A stretch of 64,000 bases of DNA from Commensalibacter papalotli (GTDB lineage: Bacteria; Pseudomonadota; Alphaproteobacteria; Acetobacterales; Acetobacteraceae). The notes beneath the pieces are model-generated. The model was not told the origin of the DNA and ran no database searches. It was given only the letters and a program-made list of their open reading frames with translations. The translations under genes and the position numbers were made by a program. The stretch is taken from positions 124,001 through 188,000 of the forward strand of contig NZ_CAMXCI010000004.1 in assembly GCF_947179115.1 (NCBI RefSeq), in the 5' to 3' direction. This document shows, piece after piece, positions 34,637 to 45,700 of this stretch (positions within the stretch are counted from its first letter, which is position 1; each line of letters starts with the position of its first letter).

Positions 34637-35935
34637 ATGCAAGTTTTATTAACGACACAATCTGATTTCCAAACGATTTTCAACCGCTTATTGGCAACCA
34701 GAGCTATGGATACTTCCGCGGTTAAACAACCTGTCACTGAGATTTTAGAGAATATAAGAAAAAATGGGGATACAGCACTTTGTGATTATACAAAACGCTT
34801 TGATCGCCTTGATATAACGCCTCAAAAATTGCGCATTACCGATGAGGAAATTCAAGCTGCATGTAAACAAATCCCAGTCGAGCTTATGGATGCGTTAGAT
34901 ATAGCAGCGAAAAGAATTAAATCTTTTCATGAAAAGCAATTACCTTCTAATTTGCATTACGAAGATGAAAGTGGTTTTGAGCTGGGTTATCGTTGGCTTC
35001 CCATGGATTCTGCAGGACTTTATGTTCCAGGTGGAACAGCCGCTTATCCATCATCTGTATTGATGAATGCTATTCCTGCCAAAGTTGCGGGCGTAAAAAG
35101 ATTGGCAATGTGCGTACCTACCCCTGATGGGCAACTTAATCCATTGGTGTTAGCAGCAGCACATAAAGCTGGCATTACCGAAATATACCGTATTGGTGGC
35201 GCACAAGCTGTCGCAGCTCTGGCCTATGGCACACAAACAATTGCGCCAGTAGATTATATTGTAGGCCCTGGCAATGCTTATGTTGCCGAAGCCAAGCGTC
35301 AAGTTTATGGATTGGTTGGCATTGACAGTGTTGCAGGCCCATCTGAAGTCGTTGTGGTTGCTGACAAGAATAATAATCCTACGCATATCGCCCTGGATTT
35401 ATTGGCACAATCAGAACACGATAAAATGGCTCAGTCTATTTTTATTACTAATAATCAAGATTTTGCAGACCAAGTTATTCAAGCCGTGAATGAACAGCTT
35501 GCTATTCTGGCACGCAAAGAAATCGCGCAAAGCAGCTGGGATCAACATGGTGCTGTTATTATTGTACAATCTTGGGATGAGGCTGCAACTATCGTTAACC
35601 AAATTGCACCTGAACATTTAGAGTTAATGGTTGAAGAGACTAATACTCTATTTGAGGATGTTCGTCATGCGGGTGCGATCTTTATTGGCAAATGGTGTCC
35701 GGAAGCCATAGGAGATTATGTTGGTGGTCCGAACCATGTTCTGCCAACCAGTGGCGCTGCACGTTTTTCCTCTGGATTATCAATATTTGATTTTATGAAA
35801 CGCACAACATTTCTTAAATCCAATGAAAAGGGAATCCAAAATGTTGGACCAGCCGCGGTTGCAATTGCCAATACCGAGGGATTAACAGCACATGCGCTTA
35901 GTATTTCGCAACGTTTAAAGAGTTTAGGCAAATAA
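34637..35935 (+). CDS. hisD: Histidinol dehydrogenase
   Basis: A 432-residue zinc-dependent NAD enzyme that oxidises L-histidinol twice to L-histidine. Seen are WLPMDSAGLYVPGGTAAYPS, IGGAQAVAALAYGTQTI, DSVAGPSEVVVVAD, AQSEHDKMAQSIF (zinc and catalytic His) and NHVLPTSGAARFSSGLS. The ATG at 34637 with TTGAGG upstream is preferred to 34625. It is probably co-transcribed with hisG. Confidence 0.96.
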   Translation: MQVLLTTQSDFQTIFNRLLATRAMDTSAVKQPVTEILENIRKNGDTALCDYTKRFDRLDITPQKLRITDEEIQAACKQIPVELMDALDIAAKRIKSFHEKQLPSNLHYEDESGFELGYRWLPMDSAGLYVPGGTAAYPSSVLMNAIPAKVAGVKRLAMCVPTPDGQLNPLVLAAAHKAGITEIYRIGGAQAVAALAYGTQTIAPVDYIVGPGNAYVAEAKRQVYGLVGIDSVAGPSEVVVVADKNNNPTHIALDLLAQSEHDKMAQSIFITNNQDFADQVIQAVNEQLAILARKEIAQSSWDQHGAVIIVQSWDEAATIVNQIAPEHLELMVEETNTLFEDVRHAGAIFIGKWCPEAIGDYVGGPNHVLPTSGAARFSSGLSIFDFMKRTTFLKSNEKGIQNVGPAAVAIANTEGLTAHALSISQRLKSLGK

Positions 35936-36017
35936 AAGCTAGACTTTTTAAAGAAATAGTCGTTATGTTGTGGCAGTTTTAAATAATTAACCAAAAAATA
36001 AGGCAAAATATTACCAA

Positions 36018-36236
36018 ATGTCTAAAGAAGATATGATCGAATTTAATGGAACAGTAACTGAGCTGCTTCCGAATGCTATGTTTCGTGTAACGTTAGACAA
36101 TGAGCATGTTATTTTGGCACACACCAGTGGTAAAATGCGTAAAAACCGTATTCGTGTTCTGGCTGGGGATCGTGTTAGCGTTGAAATGACCCCTTATGAC
36201 CTCAGTAAAGGTCGTATTACTTTCCGCTTTAAATAA
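36018..36236 (+). CDS. infA: Translation initiation factor IF-1
   Basis: A 72-residue S1-like OB-fold protein that binds the 30S A site. MSKEDMIEFNGTVTELLPN, RVTLDNEHVILAHTSGKMR and KNRIRVLAGDRVSVEMTPYD are near-invariant. Its length is standard. It is followed by maf after 5 bases, the typical alphaproteobacterial order. Confidence 0.97.
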   Translation: MSKEDMIEFNGTVTELLPNAMFRVTLDNEHVILAHTSGKMRKNRIRVLAGDRVSVEMTPYDLSKGRITFRFK

Positions 36237-36241
36237 GTTAT

Positions 36242-36856
36242 ATGGGTATGATTTCATCTGCTCAACAGCTGTGTAAGCTGCCTGTTGCATTGGCTTCGGC
36301 ATCCCCTAGACGTATAGAGTTATTACAGCAAATTAATATTGCACCTTGTACTGTTCTAGCAACTGATATTGATGAAACCCCATTAAAACAAGAACTTCCT
36401 CGTGTATATGTAGAGCGCTTGGCTCATGCCAAGTTAGAGGCTGCTAAAACGCAACTTAAGGAATCTGTGCCTTTCATACTGGCTGCGGATACTGTTGCAG
36501 CAGCAGGAAGTCGTATTTTAAATAAAACAACTGATCGTCACGTAGCAGAAAAGCATTTACGTTTACTGTCTGGGCGTAGACATAGAGTGCATACAAGTGT
36601 TGTTTTATCAGAAACCAAAACAGGGCGTGTTTCAACGCGTTCTGTATATACCGTCGTGCAGTTCTCACGCTTAACAGAAAAACAACTACAAACCTATTTA
36701 GATTCGAATGAATGGCAAAGCAAAGCAGGCTCGTATGCTGCTCAGGGAATCGCTGCCAGTTTTATCAAAGCAATTAATGGAAGCCACAGTAATGTGGTGG
36801 GTTTACCTTTATTCGAGACCGCACAATTATTTCGTGGATATGGATTAATTCCTTGA
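36242..36856 (+). CDS. maf: Maf-like nucleoside triphosphate pyrophosphatase
   Basis: A 204-residue house-cleaning NTPase (hydrolysing dTTP/UTP or modified nucleotides). Motifs are LASASPRRIELLQQ, LATDIDETPLK, ILAADTVAA with the catalytic Asp and SGRRHRVHTSVVL. Also seen is the C-terminal KAINGSHSNVVGLPLFET. The order infA-maf is conserved, but the expected rng gene is displaced by about 10.4 kb here. Confidence 0.93.
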   Translation: MGMISSAQQLCKLPVALASASPRRIELLQQINIAPCTVLATDIDETPLKQELPRVYVERLAHAKLEAAKTQLKESVPFILAADTVAAAGSRILNKTTDRHVAEKHLRLLSGRRHRVHTSVVLSETKTGRVSTRSVYTVVQFSRLTEKQLQTYLDSNEWQSKAGSYAAQGIAASFIKAINGSHSNVVGLPLFETAQLFRGYGLIP

Positions 36857-36908
36857 TGTTTACTCATACATTATAAATGGATCTTGTGCTATTTAAAGTA
36901 GTTTATCA

Positions 36909-38054
36909 ATGCAGCATTACAGCATCGCAAAAATAGAAGATTTATTCGTTAAAATTGAGCAAGAAGACCTTTTAAATAAAGAGGGATATGCCGAGATCAT
37001 GATGCAAGGAGAAGCTTTGCTTCCTGATCTTCATTATGCTTATGGAACGCGTGAGCAAATTCCTATACAACGGCCAATTGGAATGCCTGCACAATCTCCA
37101 GGAATTCCCAAATCAATTACTTATCCATCTATGACGATTACCCACATTAAAAATGCTATTCTTTTACCAGGTGGTATTATCATTGCTCAAAACAAAATTC
37201 TTATAGATAGTTTCGCTTCAAATTGGGATACGACTTATCACAACTTTCTTAAAAAAATAAATAATACCTGTTGGGGCGTAGAGAATGCTTCACCCAATAA
37301 AACCATTCAACATCCAGTATTCTTTTGTGACTATCAACACTCAAACTTCTATGGGCATTTTATGTTGGATAGCTTAACGAGATTATGGGGATTATTTTAT
37401 CTCAAGAATTTTTATAATTTAAATAACATTCATATATTTCAAACGTTTAATAACCAATATATCAAAGAGTATTTAAATCTATATAATATTAATGATCAAG
37501 AAATACACACTTTAGCAGAACCTTTATTAGTTGAAGATCTATACGTAGCAACAAAATCCTTGCAAATCCAAGAATATTGCTCTCCAGCTCTTCCATTGTG
37601 TTGGAATACACTTAAACGACCAACCGCAAATAATCACAAAGCTCGATTATATATATCTCGTAGAACTCAAGAAAAAAGACGCTTACAAGAAGAAGATAAA
37701 ATCGAAGAATTCTTTGCTGCACATAATTATATTATTATTTATCCTGAAACTTTAAGTGTATCACAGCAAATTATTTTATTTAGTAATGCCAGTCATATTA
37801 TTGGAACATCTGGAACAAATATGTTTGGAATTGCTTTTTCCCCACCAGATTGCAAAATTATGATTTTGGCTTCTGAGGTTTTTGTGCATTACAGTGAATT
37901 TTTTCTAAGATATGGTTATGTTGAAAAAATAATTTTATTAACTGGAAAAAGTGAAGCACATACAAATCCCGACTATGCTGGAAATATTAATGCCCCTTGG
38001 TCAATAGATTTTGAGAAACTCAAAGAAATGTCTTTGACCTTTAATTTTTTATAA
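36909..38054 (+). CDS. Glycosyltransferase family 61 (DUF563) protein
   Basis: A 381-residue cytoplasmic-looking glycosyltransferase. The DUF563 core is HSNFYGHFMLDSLTRLWGL, RLYISRRTQEKRRL, EEFFAAHNYIIIYPETLSVS and IIGTSGTNMFGIAFSPPD, in the family order. It probably adds a sugar to a surface polysaccharide or protein; donor unknown. It starts 52 bases after maf and is the first gene of the DNA block that separates maf from rng. It is the intact member of a mostly decayed neighbourhood. Confidence 0.82.
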   Translation: MQHYSIAKIEDLFVKIEQEDLLNKEGYAEIMMQGEALLPDLHYAYGTREQIPIQRPIGMPAQSPGIPKSITYPSMTITHIKNAILLPGGIIIAQNKILIDSFASNWDTTYHNFLKKINNTCWGVENASPNKTIQHPVFFCDYQHSNFYGHFMLDSLTRLWGLFYLKNFYNLNNIHIFQTFNNQYIKEYLNLYNINDQEIHTLAEPLLVEDLYVATKSLQIQEYCSPALPLCWNTLKRPTANNHKARLYISRRTQEKRRLQEEDKIEEFFAAHNYIIIYPETLSVSQQIILFSNASHIIGTSGTNMFGIAFSPPDCKIMILASEVFVHYSEFFLRYGYVEKIILLTGKSEAHTNPDYAGNINAPWSIDFEKLKEMSLTFNFL

Positions 38055-38322
38055 AAGCATAAAATATTAATTTTATTCATTATATCAATAAGTTATACAT
38101 ATTTTAATGTATAAGATGAAAATAACTCATAGAATTTTCGGTATATTTTCTGAAAACCATCTTGTGCGTGCTTTAGCAACAGAAAAAAACAAGCGTTAAA
38201 TCAAATCCATGATACTTACATTATCCTGAAATATTGTAGATTAATTAATGTGATATATTTCTTTTATCATCAAAAATATATTTATAATGTAAACCTTTTT
38301 ATAATAAAAGAAAGATTTACAG

Positions 38323-38650
38323 ATGAATATAAATGAATTTATTGCATATTGCCAAGAAGGCCATTCTATATCGCCTGAACAGCCTGAACTCTTAAACTTA
38401 TTGCATCAATGTGATTGTAACACACAAAGATTTACGATGAAACTCAATAATAATTTTCATACGCAGGATGAAATAGTTGATCTTTTCAGCTAATTAACAG
38501 GGAAACTCGTTGACCCTTATTTTGTCTGTTCCCCCCCCCTTTTTTTATACAGATTTTGGTAAAAACATTCATATTGGAAAGAATGTATTTTTTATACAGG
38601 CTGTTCATTCCAAGATTGTGGCGGTATTTTTATTACTGCGCCAATATTGC
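38323..38650 (+). pseudogene. Decayed sugar O-acetyltransferase (maltose/galactoside acetyltransferase family)
   Basis: Visible only by joining frames. From ATG 38323: MNINEFIAYCQEGHSISPE to EIVDLFS, then TAA (38491). Read-through continues as LTGKLVDPYFVC and reaches a run of nine C (38532-38540), where the frame changes. Next come TDFGKNIHIGKNVFF, another shift, and TGCSFQDCGGIFI. These match the N-terminus and first hexapeptide coils of LacA/Maa enzymes (family pattern PPFxxDxGxNIxIG, then CxFQDxGGI). Homology stops near 38640-38650, where minus-strand adhesin sequence begins, so the 3' half was deleted or exchanged. At least one nonsense and two frameshifts make it dead. Confidence 0.75.
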
Positions 38651-39600
38651 CTCCACCCGTTAAGGTAGTCGTACCGGATATATGCACATCCAATCCCTCT
38701 TTGTCCCCATGTAGTCCAGACATAGTTTCCCCAGTGAATTAATAATCATTATGAATACCTTTATAACCAATATTAGGTTGTACATTCGTATAATTACCCC
38801 CATGTGCTTAATCCACCACTGACCGTTGTGCTGTCGTATTTAGATGTGTTTTGGGGAGATGTATAATCAAATTCCCCGTATTAATCGTTATAGATCCTTC
38901 ACTGATCGTGCCATCCGCTGTTTTTTTGGTAATTTGCGCACCATTAAGGCTCAAGCTGCCTGTAACGCTGGCCTGTGGCGTTCCTTTATCCCAATAGACG
39001 CACTGGCACCCACACCAAAGTTATTATTTGAGGATATTGTTTTATAACCAGCATTAAAGATGACATCATTGCCACTGATATTGCTGCCCTTTGCATTAAT
39101 ATCATTCTTAGCAGTAATATTAACTTTCTCCCCAGCCTGAACCGTTGATCCAACATCTGTCATGGTTGCCTTGATTGTATGAGATTTGCTGGAAGAATGT
39201 CCAACCGTTGCTGAAACTCCAAATAAATTACTATTTACATTTGTTAAAGAACCTTGACCTAATACTCCTGCCTCTCCTAAGCCTGTTTGAGGTAGCGGTA
39301 GAGCCAACCTTATTGGTATAACCACTTTTATTTTCAAATGAGCTAGAGTTGAAGGAACCTGATTTATGCCCTTTAATATTACTAAAGCCACTATTGGCAA
39401 CGCTGTTCAGACCAACATTCACCGCAGACGACAACGCAACATTCCCACTTTGATTTAATGTGTTACCAGAAAGGCTGACATCCCCGATCGTCGAATGAAA
39501 AGACGCATCCTTTCCCATTAATATGCTAGCCAAAGCCCCATGCCACCAACGATGCCATCGCGATTATACTTGATCCTAACTTATCCAGATCGGTTGGATC
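38651..39600 (-). pseudogene. Fragmented filamentous-haemagglutinin/TpsA-type adhesin
   Basis: Three minus-strand pieces in different frames carry FHA-type repeat sequence: GVSATVGHSSSKSHTIKATM and VQAGEKVNITAKNDINAKGS (within 38951-39240), SLSGNTLNQSGNVALSSAV (39231-39533), and ISGTTTLTGGGNIGA (about 38651-38690). Frame changes occur near 39240-39310 and 38950. No start, signal region or C-terminal toxin is left. In intact systems such proteins are secreted by a TpsB barrel and act in adhesion or contact-dependent inhibition. A broken TpsB lies at 41499. Confidence 0.75.
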
Positions 39601-39640
39601 ATCATATTTTGACTTTTCGTTTGTAATTTTTAGATATAAA

Positions 39641-39664
39641 AAACGGGAAAGTTACTTCCCGTTT
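39641..39664 (-). terminator. Terminator downstream of a broken lipoprotein gene
   Basis: AAACGGGAA / TTCCCGTTT with a 6-nt loop, followed on the minus strand by seven T. It lies just past the end of the minus-strand lipoprotein pseudogene at 39672. Confidence 0.75.
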
Positions 39665-39671
39665 CAAATAG

Positions 39672-40444
39672 TTATTGATTATCGTTTGGGGCGTCTGTGA
39701 CTTTGGTTGCTTCTACATGGGTTTGACTAATCTAAAACGCTCATTTTTTACCAAGTAAAGTTGGGTATTGATATAATACCGAATATACTAAATGACGTTC
39801 TATATAAGCTGGATCACGTGCATTCGTGTCCATCGTGCAATACCCCTCAAAGACCGTTTCATAAGTAGATGGATTGTCTTGTGAATAAATACATAATTTT
39901 GCTGTTAAAAAAGAATTATTACAGGTCAAAAGGGGATTATTGTTATCAATAGGTCTGACGATTTTTATTTTATAATAGATCAGATTCATGGTCACGGTTT
40001 CCCCTTTGGTATCCCAGATAGTGGGTTCTCCAGTGCTGGGATTAGTCGCCGTTGGCACTTACCATGTATAGGTTTTATCATACGCCTTTAATATACCAGA
40101 ATCCACCATGATAATTATATTGTAATGTGCTTCTGCACCACCATTAACACCAGTACCAACCAATTTATATCCTTGAGCCGTTAAAAATCATCTCTCTTAA
40201 CTTTTGCAAAAATAGTATAATATACGAATTTCCCTCCTTTTAACCAATCAGAATCATTATTATGTGCTTTAGCAATATATTGAGTAATTTTTTCTGGCAC
40301 GATCACACGAATGGTATCATCAGTTTTAGAAAGTGGTTTTGCACTATCTAATTTATTATTGATGGGAATGTAAAATACATCAGGATCACAAGCGGTAAGT
40401 GTTAAACAAAAACTCAATACAGTAATAAATTAATAGATTTTCAT
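39672..40444 (-). pseudogene. Decayed lipoprotein gene A
   Basis: A lipoprotein of about 255 codons reconstructed across breaks. ATG 40444 gives MKIY, then TAA, then FITVLSFCLTLTACD (lipobox LTAC). The frame continues as IRVIVPEKITQYIAKAHNND to a frameshift near 40185. It continues as TAQGYKLVGTGVNGGAEAHY, hits TAA at about 40058, reads IWDTKGETVTMNLIYYKIKI, shifts again near 39745 and ends in SQTHVEATKVTDAPNDNQ. The second half is paralogous to the gene at 40647-41142. With an adhesin fragment upstream it could be an immunity-type or accessory lipoprotein of a CDI-like locus; that role is inference. Confidence 0.65.
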
Positions 40445-40446
40445 TT

Positions 40447-40640
40447 TTAATCCCCTGTTTGTGCTGGAGTAGTTTTACTTAGTGCAGCCTTTGCATCTTC
40501 TTTCTTTTTTAGACAAGAGATTTCATGGTTAAGCCTGTCAGATCACCTGTAGCAGTATCAATAGCAATATTGCCTCCTGTTAATATACCAACCTGTAAAA
40601 TACCCTCACAAGAACTTAGGAGAATGTTTTTATGTAGAAA
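40447..40640 (-). pseudogene. Remnant of a small lipoprotein gene
   Basis: Minus-strand reading ILLSSCEGILQVGILTGGN, continuing GNIAIDTATGDLTGLTMKS and, after one frameshift near 40515, LKKKEDAKAALSKTTPAQTG before TAA at 40447. It has a lipobox-like LLSSC but no start codon. It abuts the ATG of lipoprotein gene A (40444), as in a former operon. Family unknown. Confidence 0.4.
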
Positions 40641-40646
40641 TGGTAT

Positions 40647-41142
40647 TTAGGAACCTTTTTTAGGGGAATTGGGTTCGATGCGGACAACTTCGGGGTGTGG
40701 TTGGCTGTAAAGAAAGACTTTGTGTTGTCCCATCATATTGGGGTAATCATGCCAAACCGCCGTCGTAATGTGGTCTAAAATGTAAGACGGAGAATTGGCA
40801 TCTGTACTCATTGATCCTGATCCTTGAAATATCAGTTCATAATTATCAGGATGTTCGGGGCAATACAAAAACCCGTACTAAAATTATTATCAGTCATACA
40901 TTTGAATAAAGGATTATTTTTTCCATTGGGTCTAACCAAGGTGACTTTATAATCAATATGTTTCATCGTATAGGGCTCTGCCTTGGTATCCCACGCTGTT
41001 GGGTTGCCCATACTGTCCGTATAGCTGGGCTCTGTCCATGTCCGTATCACATATTGATTGACACATAATATTCACTTGGACCACAAGCCGTTAATGCTGA
41101 ACAAAACCCTAATTAGATAATAAATTTATTTTGTAGGTACAT
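40647..41142 (-). pseudogene. Decayed lipoprotein gene B, paralogue of A
   Basis: ATG 41142 follows a good GGAGGACC ribosome site and reads MYLQNKFII, then TAA, then LGFCSALTACGPSEYY (lipobox LTAC). After an apparent internal deletion the frame resumes with TWTEPSYTDSMGNPTAWDTK and YKVTLVRPNGKNNPLF, shifts near 40850, then reads PEHPDNYELIFQGSGSMS and YSQPHPEVVRIEPNSPKKGS to the stop. Compared with gene A the blocks WDTK..., NNPL and the SQ.H.E tail align. Both copies carry a stop inside the signal peptide. Non-functional. Confidence 0.65.
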
Positions 41143-41184
41143 TTGGTCCTCCTAGTTTTGGTTGCTTATCTTTCGATTTTGTAT

Positions 41185-41500
41185 CTATTTTTGATCTTTT
41201 GGTTTGTCTATTTTGGGTGCTACTTTTGAAGAAATTATTCCTCCAGCTGTTGCATCTAAGCCAACAATACCAGCAATCGCACCAAACCCACCAACAATTA
41301 CATCATGCGTAATCCTAGAAACGACCTTGTTTATATCCGTTATCTTATCGCAATTTTATTTAGTATCGCTTTTTTGTTCTACTTGCGAAGAGTTATCTGA
41401 TGGTGTTAATTTACCACCTTGTTCAATATTTTCCTTACTTCAATCATTCGCATCATCTTTGTTTTTAGGATCTTGAGGATTTTTTTGAACTGCTTGATAT
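41185..41500 (-). pseudogene. C-terminal fragment of a TpsA/CdiA-like protein
   Basis: Minus-strand translation from about 41500 gives YQAVQKNPQDPKNKDDAND, then stop, then SKENIEQGGKLTPSDNSSQ. A further shift leads to VVSRITHDVIVGGFGAIAG and ends at a stop at 41185. Glycine-rich hydrophobic stretches followed by charged tails are found near the end of large secreted adhesins and toxins. The lipoprotein B start follows 43 bases downstream. Evidence is weak beyond coding-like character and context. Confidence 0.4.
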
Positions 41501-42470
41501 GTGGTCGGTCGAATATGATCATTCTTTAAACGGACGTCCAAGCGATGGACATAACTCATTCTTTACTGCCGAAGGATCTATTCCACTAGGTCCATGGACA
41601 TTCTTTGGGGGATGGTATCGCTATGATGATGTTTACAACTTAAATTATGATTGGCAAGGCAAAGCACGCTTTGATTTTACGCAAAAAGATTTCCATATTG
41701 GTGCCTCGCGCGTTGTTGCACGGAACTCCATTGGGATCACGACTTTACAAGCCACGTATGAGTTGAAATCATTTAATAGTTATCTTAACTATTCTCGTAT
41801 TGATGCACAAAGTGCAACTCTTTCCTCTTTGAATTTCAATGCTAGTGAATCTATGCGCGTTTAAAGTGGAGTTTGGTATGTCAGTCTTGGTAAGAAAGTA
41901 GGTTTGGTGGTGCAATGGACACCAAAACATGGATGGGAGAGATTACAGCGCCTAATAATCAGCATACCCAATATGTTAAACCAACCCTAGATATTGATGA
42001 GTATAAGCCCATTATCCAAGATTTAATGTGGCATACTTCTATTCATGGGGAATATGCCAGTAAAAATCAATATGCCAATGAACAGTTACAAATCGGTGGT
42101 CCTTATACGGTTCGTGGATATTTAAAACAAACCATGTTAGGCAATGCAGGGATTTATATGCGCAATGATCTTGCGTGGATTTTACCAGCTCAAGCCATGA
42201 AATGTGATGGTTACCAATTTTTCTGTGAAGCCCTTATTCAAGGCACTGAACTATACGGTATATTTGACGTAGGGATGACCAGAGGTGTGTTTACTTATGC
42301 CAATATGCCCAAAAACAGAAAAAGGCGGAAATCTTGTTGGCGCTGGATTGGATATCAGAAAAACCACAGGAACACTCTTCTGGAATGCCTCCGCAACCCA
42401 CACCCTTACAACCGCAGGGCTTCCTTCAGAAAGATGGATTGCTATGTTCAGTGTCGGCATCAGATTATAA
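41499..42470 (+). pseudogene. Truncated TpsB/ShlB-type outer-membrane translocator
   Basis: Three consecutive frames together give the C-terminal beta barrel of a two-partner-secretion transporter: MWSVEYDHSLNGRPSDGHN and FTAEGSIPLGPWTFFGGWYR (41499-41864), then QLQIGGPYTVRGYLKQTMLG and YMRNDLAWILPAQ (41915-42310). A last shift near 42300 gives GGNLVGAGLDIRKTTG and the terminal strand ERWIAMFSVGIRL. The POTRA domains and signal peptide are missing, and one stop (41862) interrupts. The VRGY motif is the barrel-lid signature of this family. It lies head to head with the TpsA fragment at 41500. Confidence 0.85.
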
Positions 42471-42625
42471 TACTATCAAACTTATCCACAATTTTGTGGG
42501 TAAGTCTGAGAGCAGATAGTGTATTAATTATATACACTCTTCTATAATCAACATTTTATTATCTTCTAAAATACAACAATATTCCTGAATAACTATCAGT
42601 TTATAAAAACTAATTATCGTAAAAA

Positions 42626-42659
42626 ATCTGCAAACTCTTTTATTATAGCGTTTGCAGAT
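42626..42659 (-). terminator. Terminator of the Hint-adhesin gene
   Basis: ATCTGCAAAC / GTTTGCAGAT form a 10-bp stem with a 14-nt loop, followed on the minus strand by six T. It is 43 bases past the stop of the adhesin. Confidence 0.8.
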
Positions 42660-42701
42660 AGCAATATGCTATTTCATCTAATAATAAATTGATATTTATT
42701 A

Positions 42702-45700
42702 TTAAGCTATTTTTCTGTTATTATTTACACTTTCAATAATATAAGAGTGATCTGATACAATTGTTAAGGTAAGTCTGGTATGTATACTACAATGTTTTTT
42801 TATATTTAATGGTAAGAAGGCTTTTCCATTTGTCCAACGACAAGGAATGTTTTCTTTAACATCCCATCCTGACAAACAATCGGTTTTTGTGTGTGTTGTA
42901 ATATCATATGTTTTACCATTTCTTTGCAAGGTAATATCTCCGACTAATACCCCTAAATAACGACGATCATCAATAAAAGATCCAATTACATCACAAGGTC
43001 TACTGGTTCTAGACATGATCCATACACCTTGTGTATCAGCAGGAAGAGTGAACGTTAATTTGTTATTTATTTGACTTGTCTTTTGGGTAATCACTTTACC
43101 TTTATCGGTAATTAAATATAAATCAGGGTCTTTTGTCATTATAGTTGTTTTAGTATTTAGCTGATCTTTTGAAATACGATTAAAAATATTTTGATAAATA
43201 GGTTCAACCACATCACGAGTAACAGTTAACAAAGCAGCAGCATCATCCTCCCAACTTTTAGGATGATTAAAAGAGGTATCAATCACATTCTGATCATGAT
43301 TAAATATATGACGATTACCTGTGTCTAAATAACTTTCTGTTAATACACCATCAGCTATAATGACTGAATGATTTTCAGTCTCAATGTGATAATAATCATA
43401 TTGAGTAAAAGAAGTATCGTAAAAAATCGAGTTATCATTTACCAGCATTCTTACTGGTATAAATTTTCCATCAAAAAATAAGCAATGCTCAGGGGTTAAT
43501 AATAAATCTTTGTTAGGAATATTATCAGCCAAGGCACCTTTTAAAATTCGCACAGGATATTCAGATTCATCATAAGTAGATTTTTTCTCAACAATCTTTT
43601 TCTTATGCCCAACCCAAGTGACAGGACGTGGATTTTTAGTTTTAGTTCGATAATCATAAGTCATTACCAAATCACGAATTGTAATGTTTTCCACAGCACA
43701 GAACCCATCTGGTGTTTCAATCATCGTGCCTGCAAGGAAACAAACCTCAAATACGACATTTCCATTGGCATCCGAGCCCAGTTCATACCCATAATTACCA
43801 ATACCAGCAACATTTAACGTAACGGTCGATCCATCTTTTAGGTTAAATATAACATGGTCATTATCTGGGTATGTAACCCCTGTAACATCATTTTGAGTAA
43901 CACCATCTAAAACAATAGTATTGGAATCTTCTGGATTATTACCAGTAAATCCAGATATAACAGTTGTTGCACTACCTGTTCCTGAAATAACAATCCTTGC
44001 CATATCATTCGTAGAAATGAGATCTTGATAACTTCTCATTGTAGGAATACTTGCACTATTTAATAAATCAATAATTCCCCCTGCAGATGTGTTAATATAA
44101 ATATATCCACCTTGTTTTAAGGTAACAACACCAGAAAGTTTACCGCCTTCACCAATAACGACACTGGCATTTGAATTAATCGTGGCATTCAATAATACGC
44201 CATGATAGCCAATAGATAAATTACCGTTTTCTATAATGGTCGTTTGATCAATAACCCCACCTGACACAACATTAATATTGGCACCAGAGCTGACAAAAGT
44301 CATATAGGCACTTCCATCATTAGAAATATTTAAAGTAGCCCCAGAATTAACAATTGTGCTGACAGTTAAGCCACTATTTACATTTAATATCCCGCCACTT
44401 AGAATGGTTGTGTCTGAAATATATGTATTATTGGCATTAAAGACCCCGCCATTACTAATAAATGTATTATAAACAATTGGAGTAATATTATAATTATAAT
44501 TACTAATATTAAAAATACCGCCCGAATTAATTGTAGTACTCATGATTAAAGGATTAATGGCATTATCCGCATTAATAACGTCTAAAGTACCCCCATTATT
44601 AATGGTTATAAATTCACTATCATTATGTTGAGCATTTTTAATATTCAATAAATGAAGAACTGCATTTGAATTAATTTCCACACGCCGTAAAATCGTATTA
44701 CTTGCATAAAAAGTATTTGTTGAGTTTATTTGAGCTGATCTTAGATAACCAGCAATTATATTGACAATACCATTATTAAAGATCATATTTTCAATATTAG
44801 CACTCGTTGTATTTAATACAGCACCGGAGTTAATTGTAATATTGCTAATATAAGCACCATTCTCTCTATCTTTAGTATAGATGACATTCATAGAACCATT
44901 ATTTAAAATAATGTCATCCGCATATGCACTATTATATAAGTTAAAATTTCCACCGGAATTAATAGTAACATTGGAGGCACGACCATAATATAGATCAAAA
45001 TGAGCACCAGTATTGATTGAAGTATTATAAACACTTGTATTTCCTCCTGATGCTGTAACATATTGTGAGGTAATATTTGTATTGTTTAACCCCCCACCCT
45101 TATAAGTTTCTTCTCCATTTACTAAAAAAAGATGTACATTAGAGTTCAACCCATTGAGTTGTGAAATTTCTCCACCATCCCAAACTCCTTGTTGCAGAAT
45201 TAATGTCCCACCATTGCTGCCAAAAATCGTACCATATAAATTCGGCTTTCCACCATTATTCCAAGAACTGCTATAATTTATAATTAAAGACCCACCATTA
45301 ATTATATTTTTAAATGAAGAACCATCAGTTCCAATCTTTAACGTCCCCGCGGATAAAATAGCGCCACTTAAAGTTGCTCCATTGGTAAGTTCTAATATTG
45401 CATTACTATTAAATTTATAATCTGATAATAGGTTTTGAGTTAATGAATAATTACCGTCAAATCCTAAGGTTCCACCTTTACTTCCAAAGGTAATATTTTG
45501 AAAAACCGTGGCAGAATTATTGAATAACACCCCACCATCAATCGTAATATTACTTGCTGCCCCTCCAGCACCAATAACAAATGATCCTTGATTAGACAAA
45601 ACCATATCATGTAAAACAGCACCACTTTGTACAATAAATTTTGCTTTTGAATCTAATGTAATCAAAGAAAAATTATCTGTGCTCCAATTCGCATTACTGT

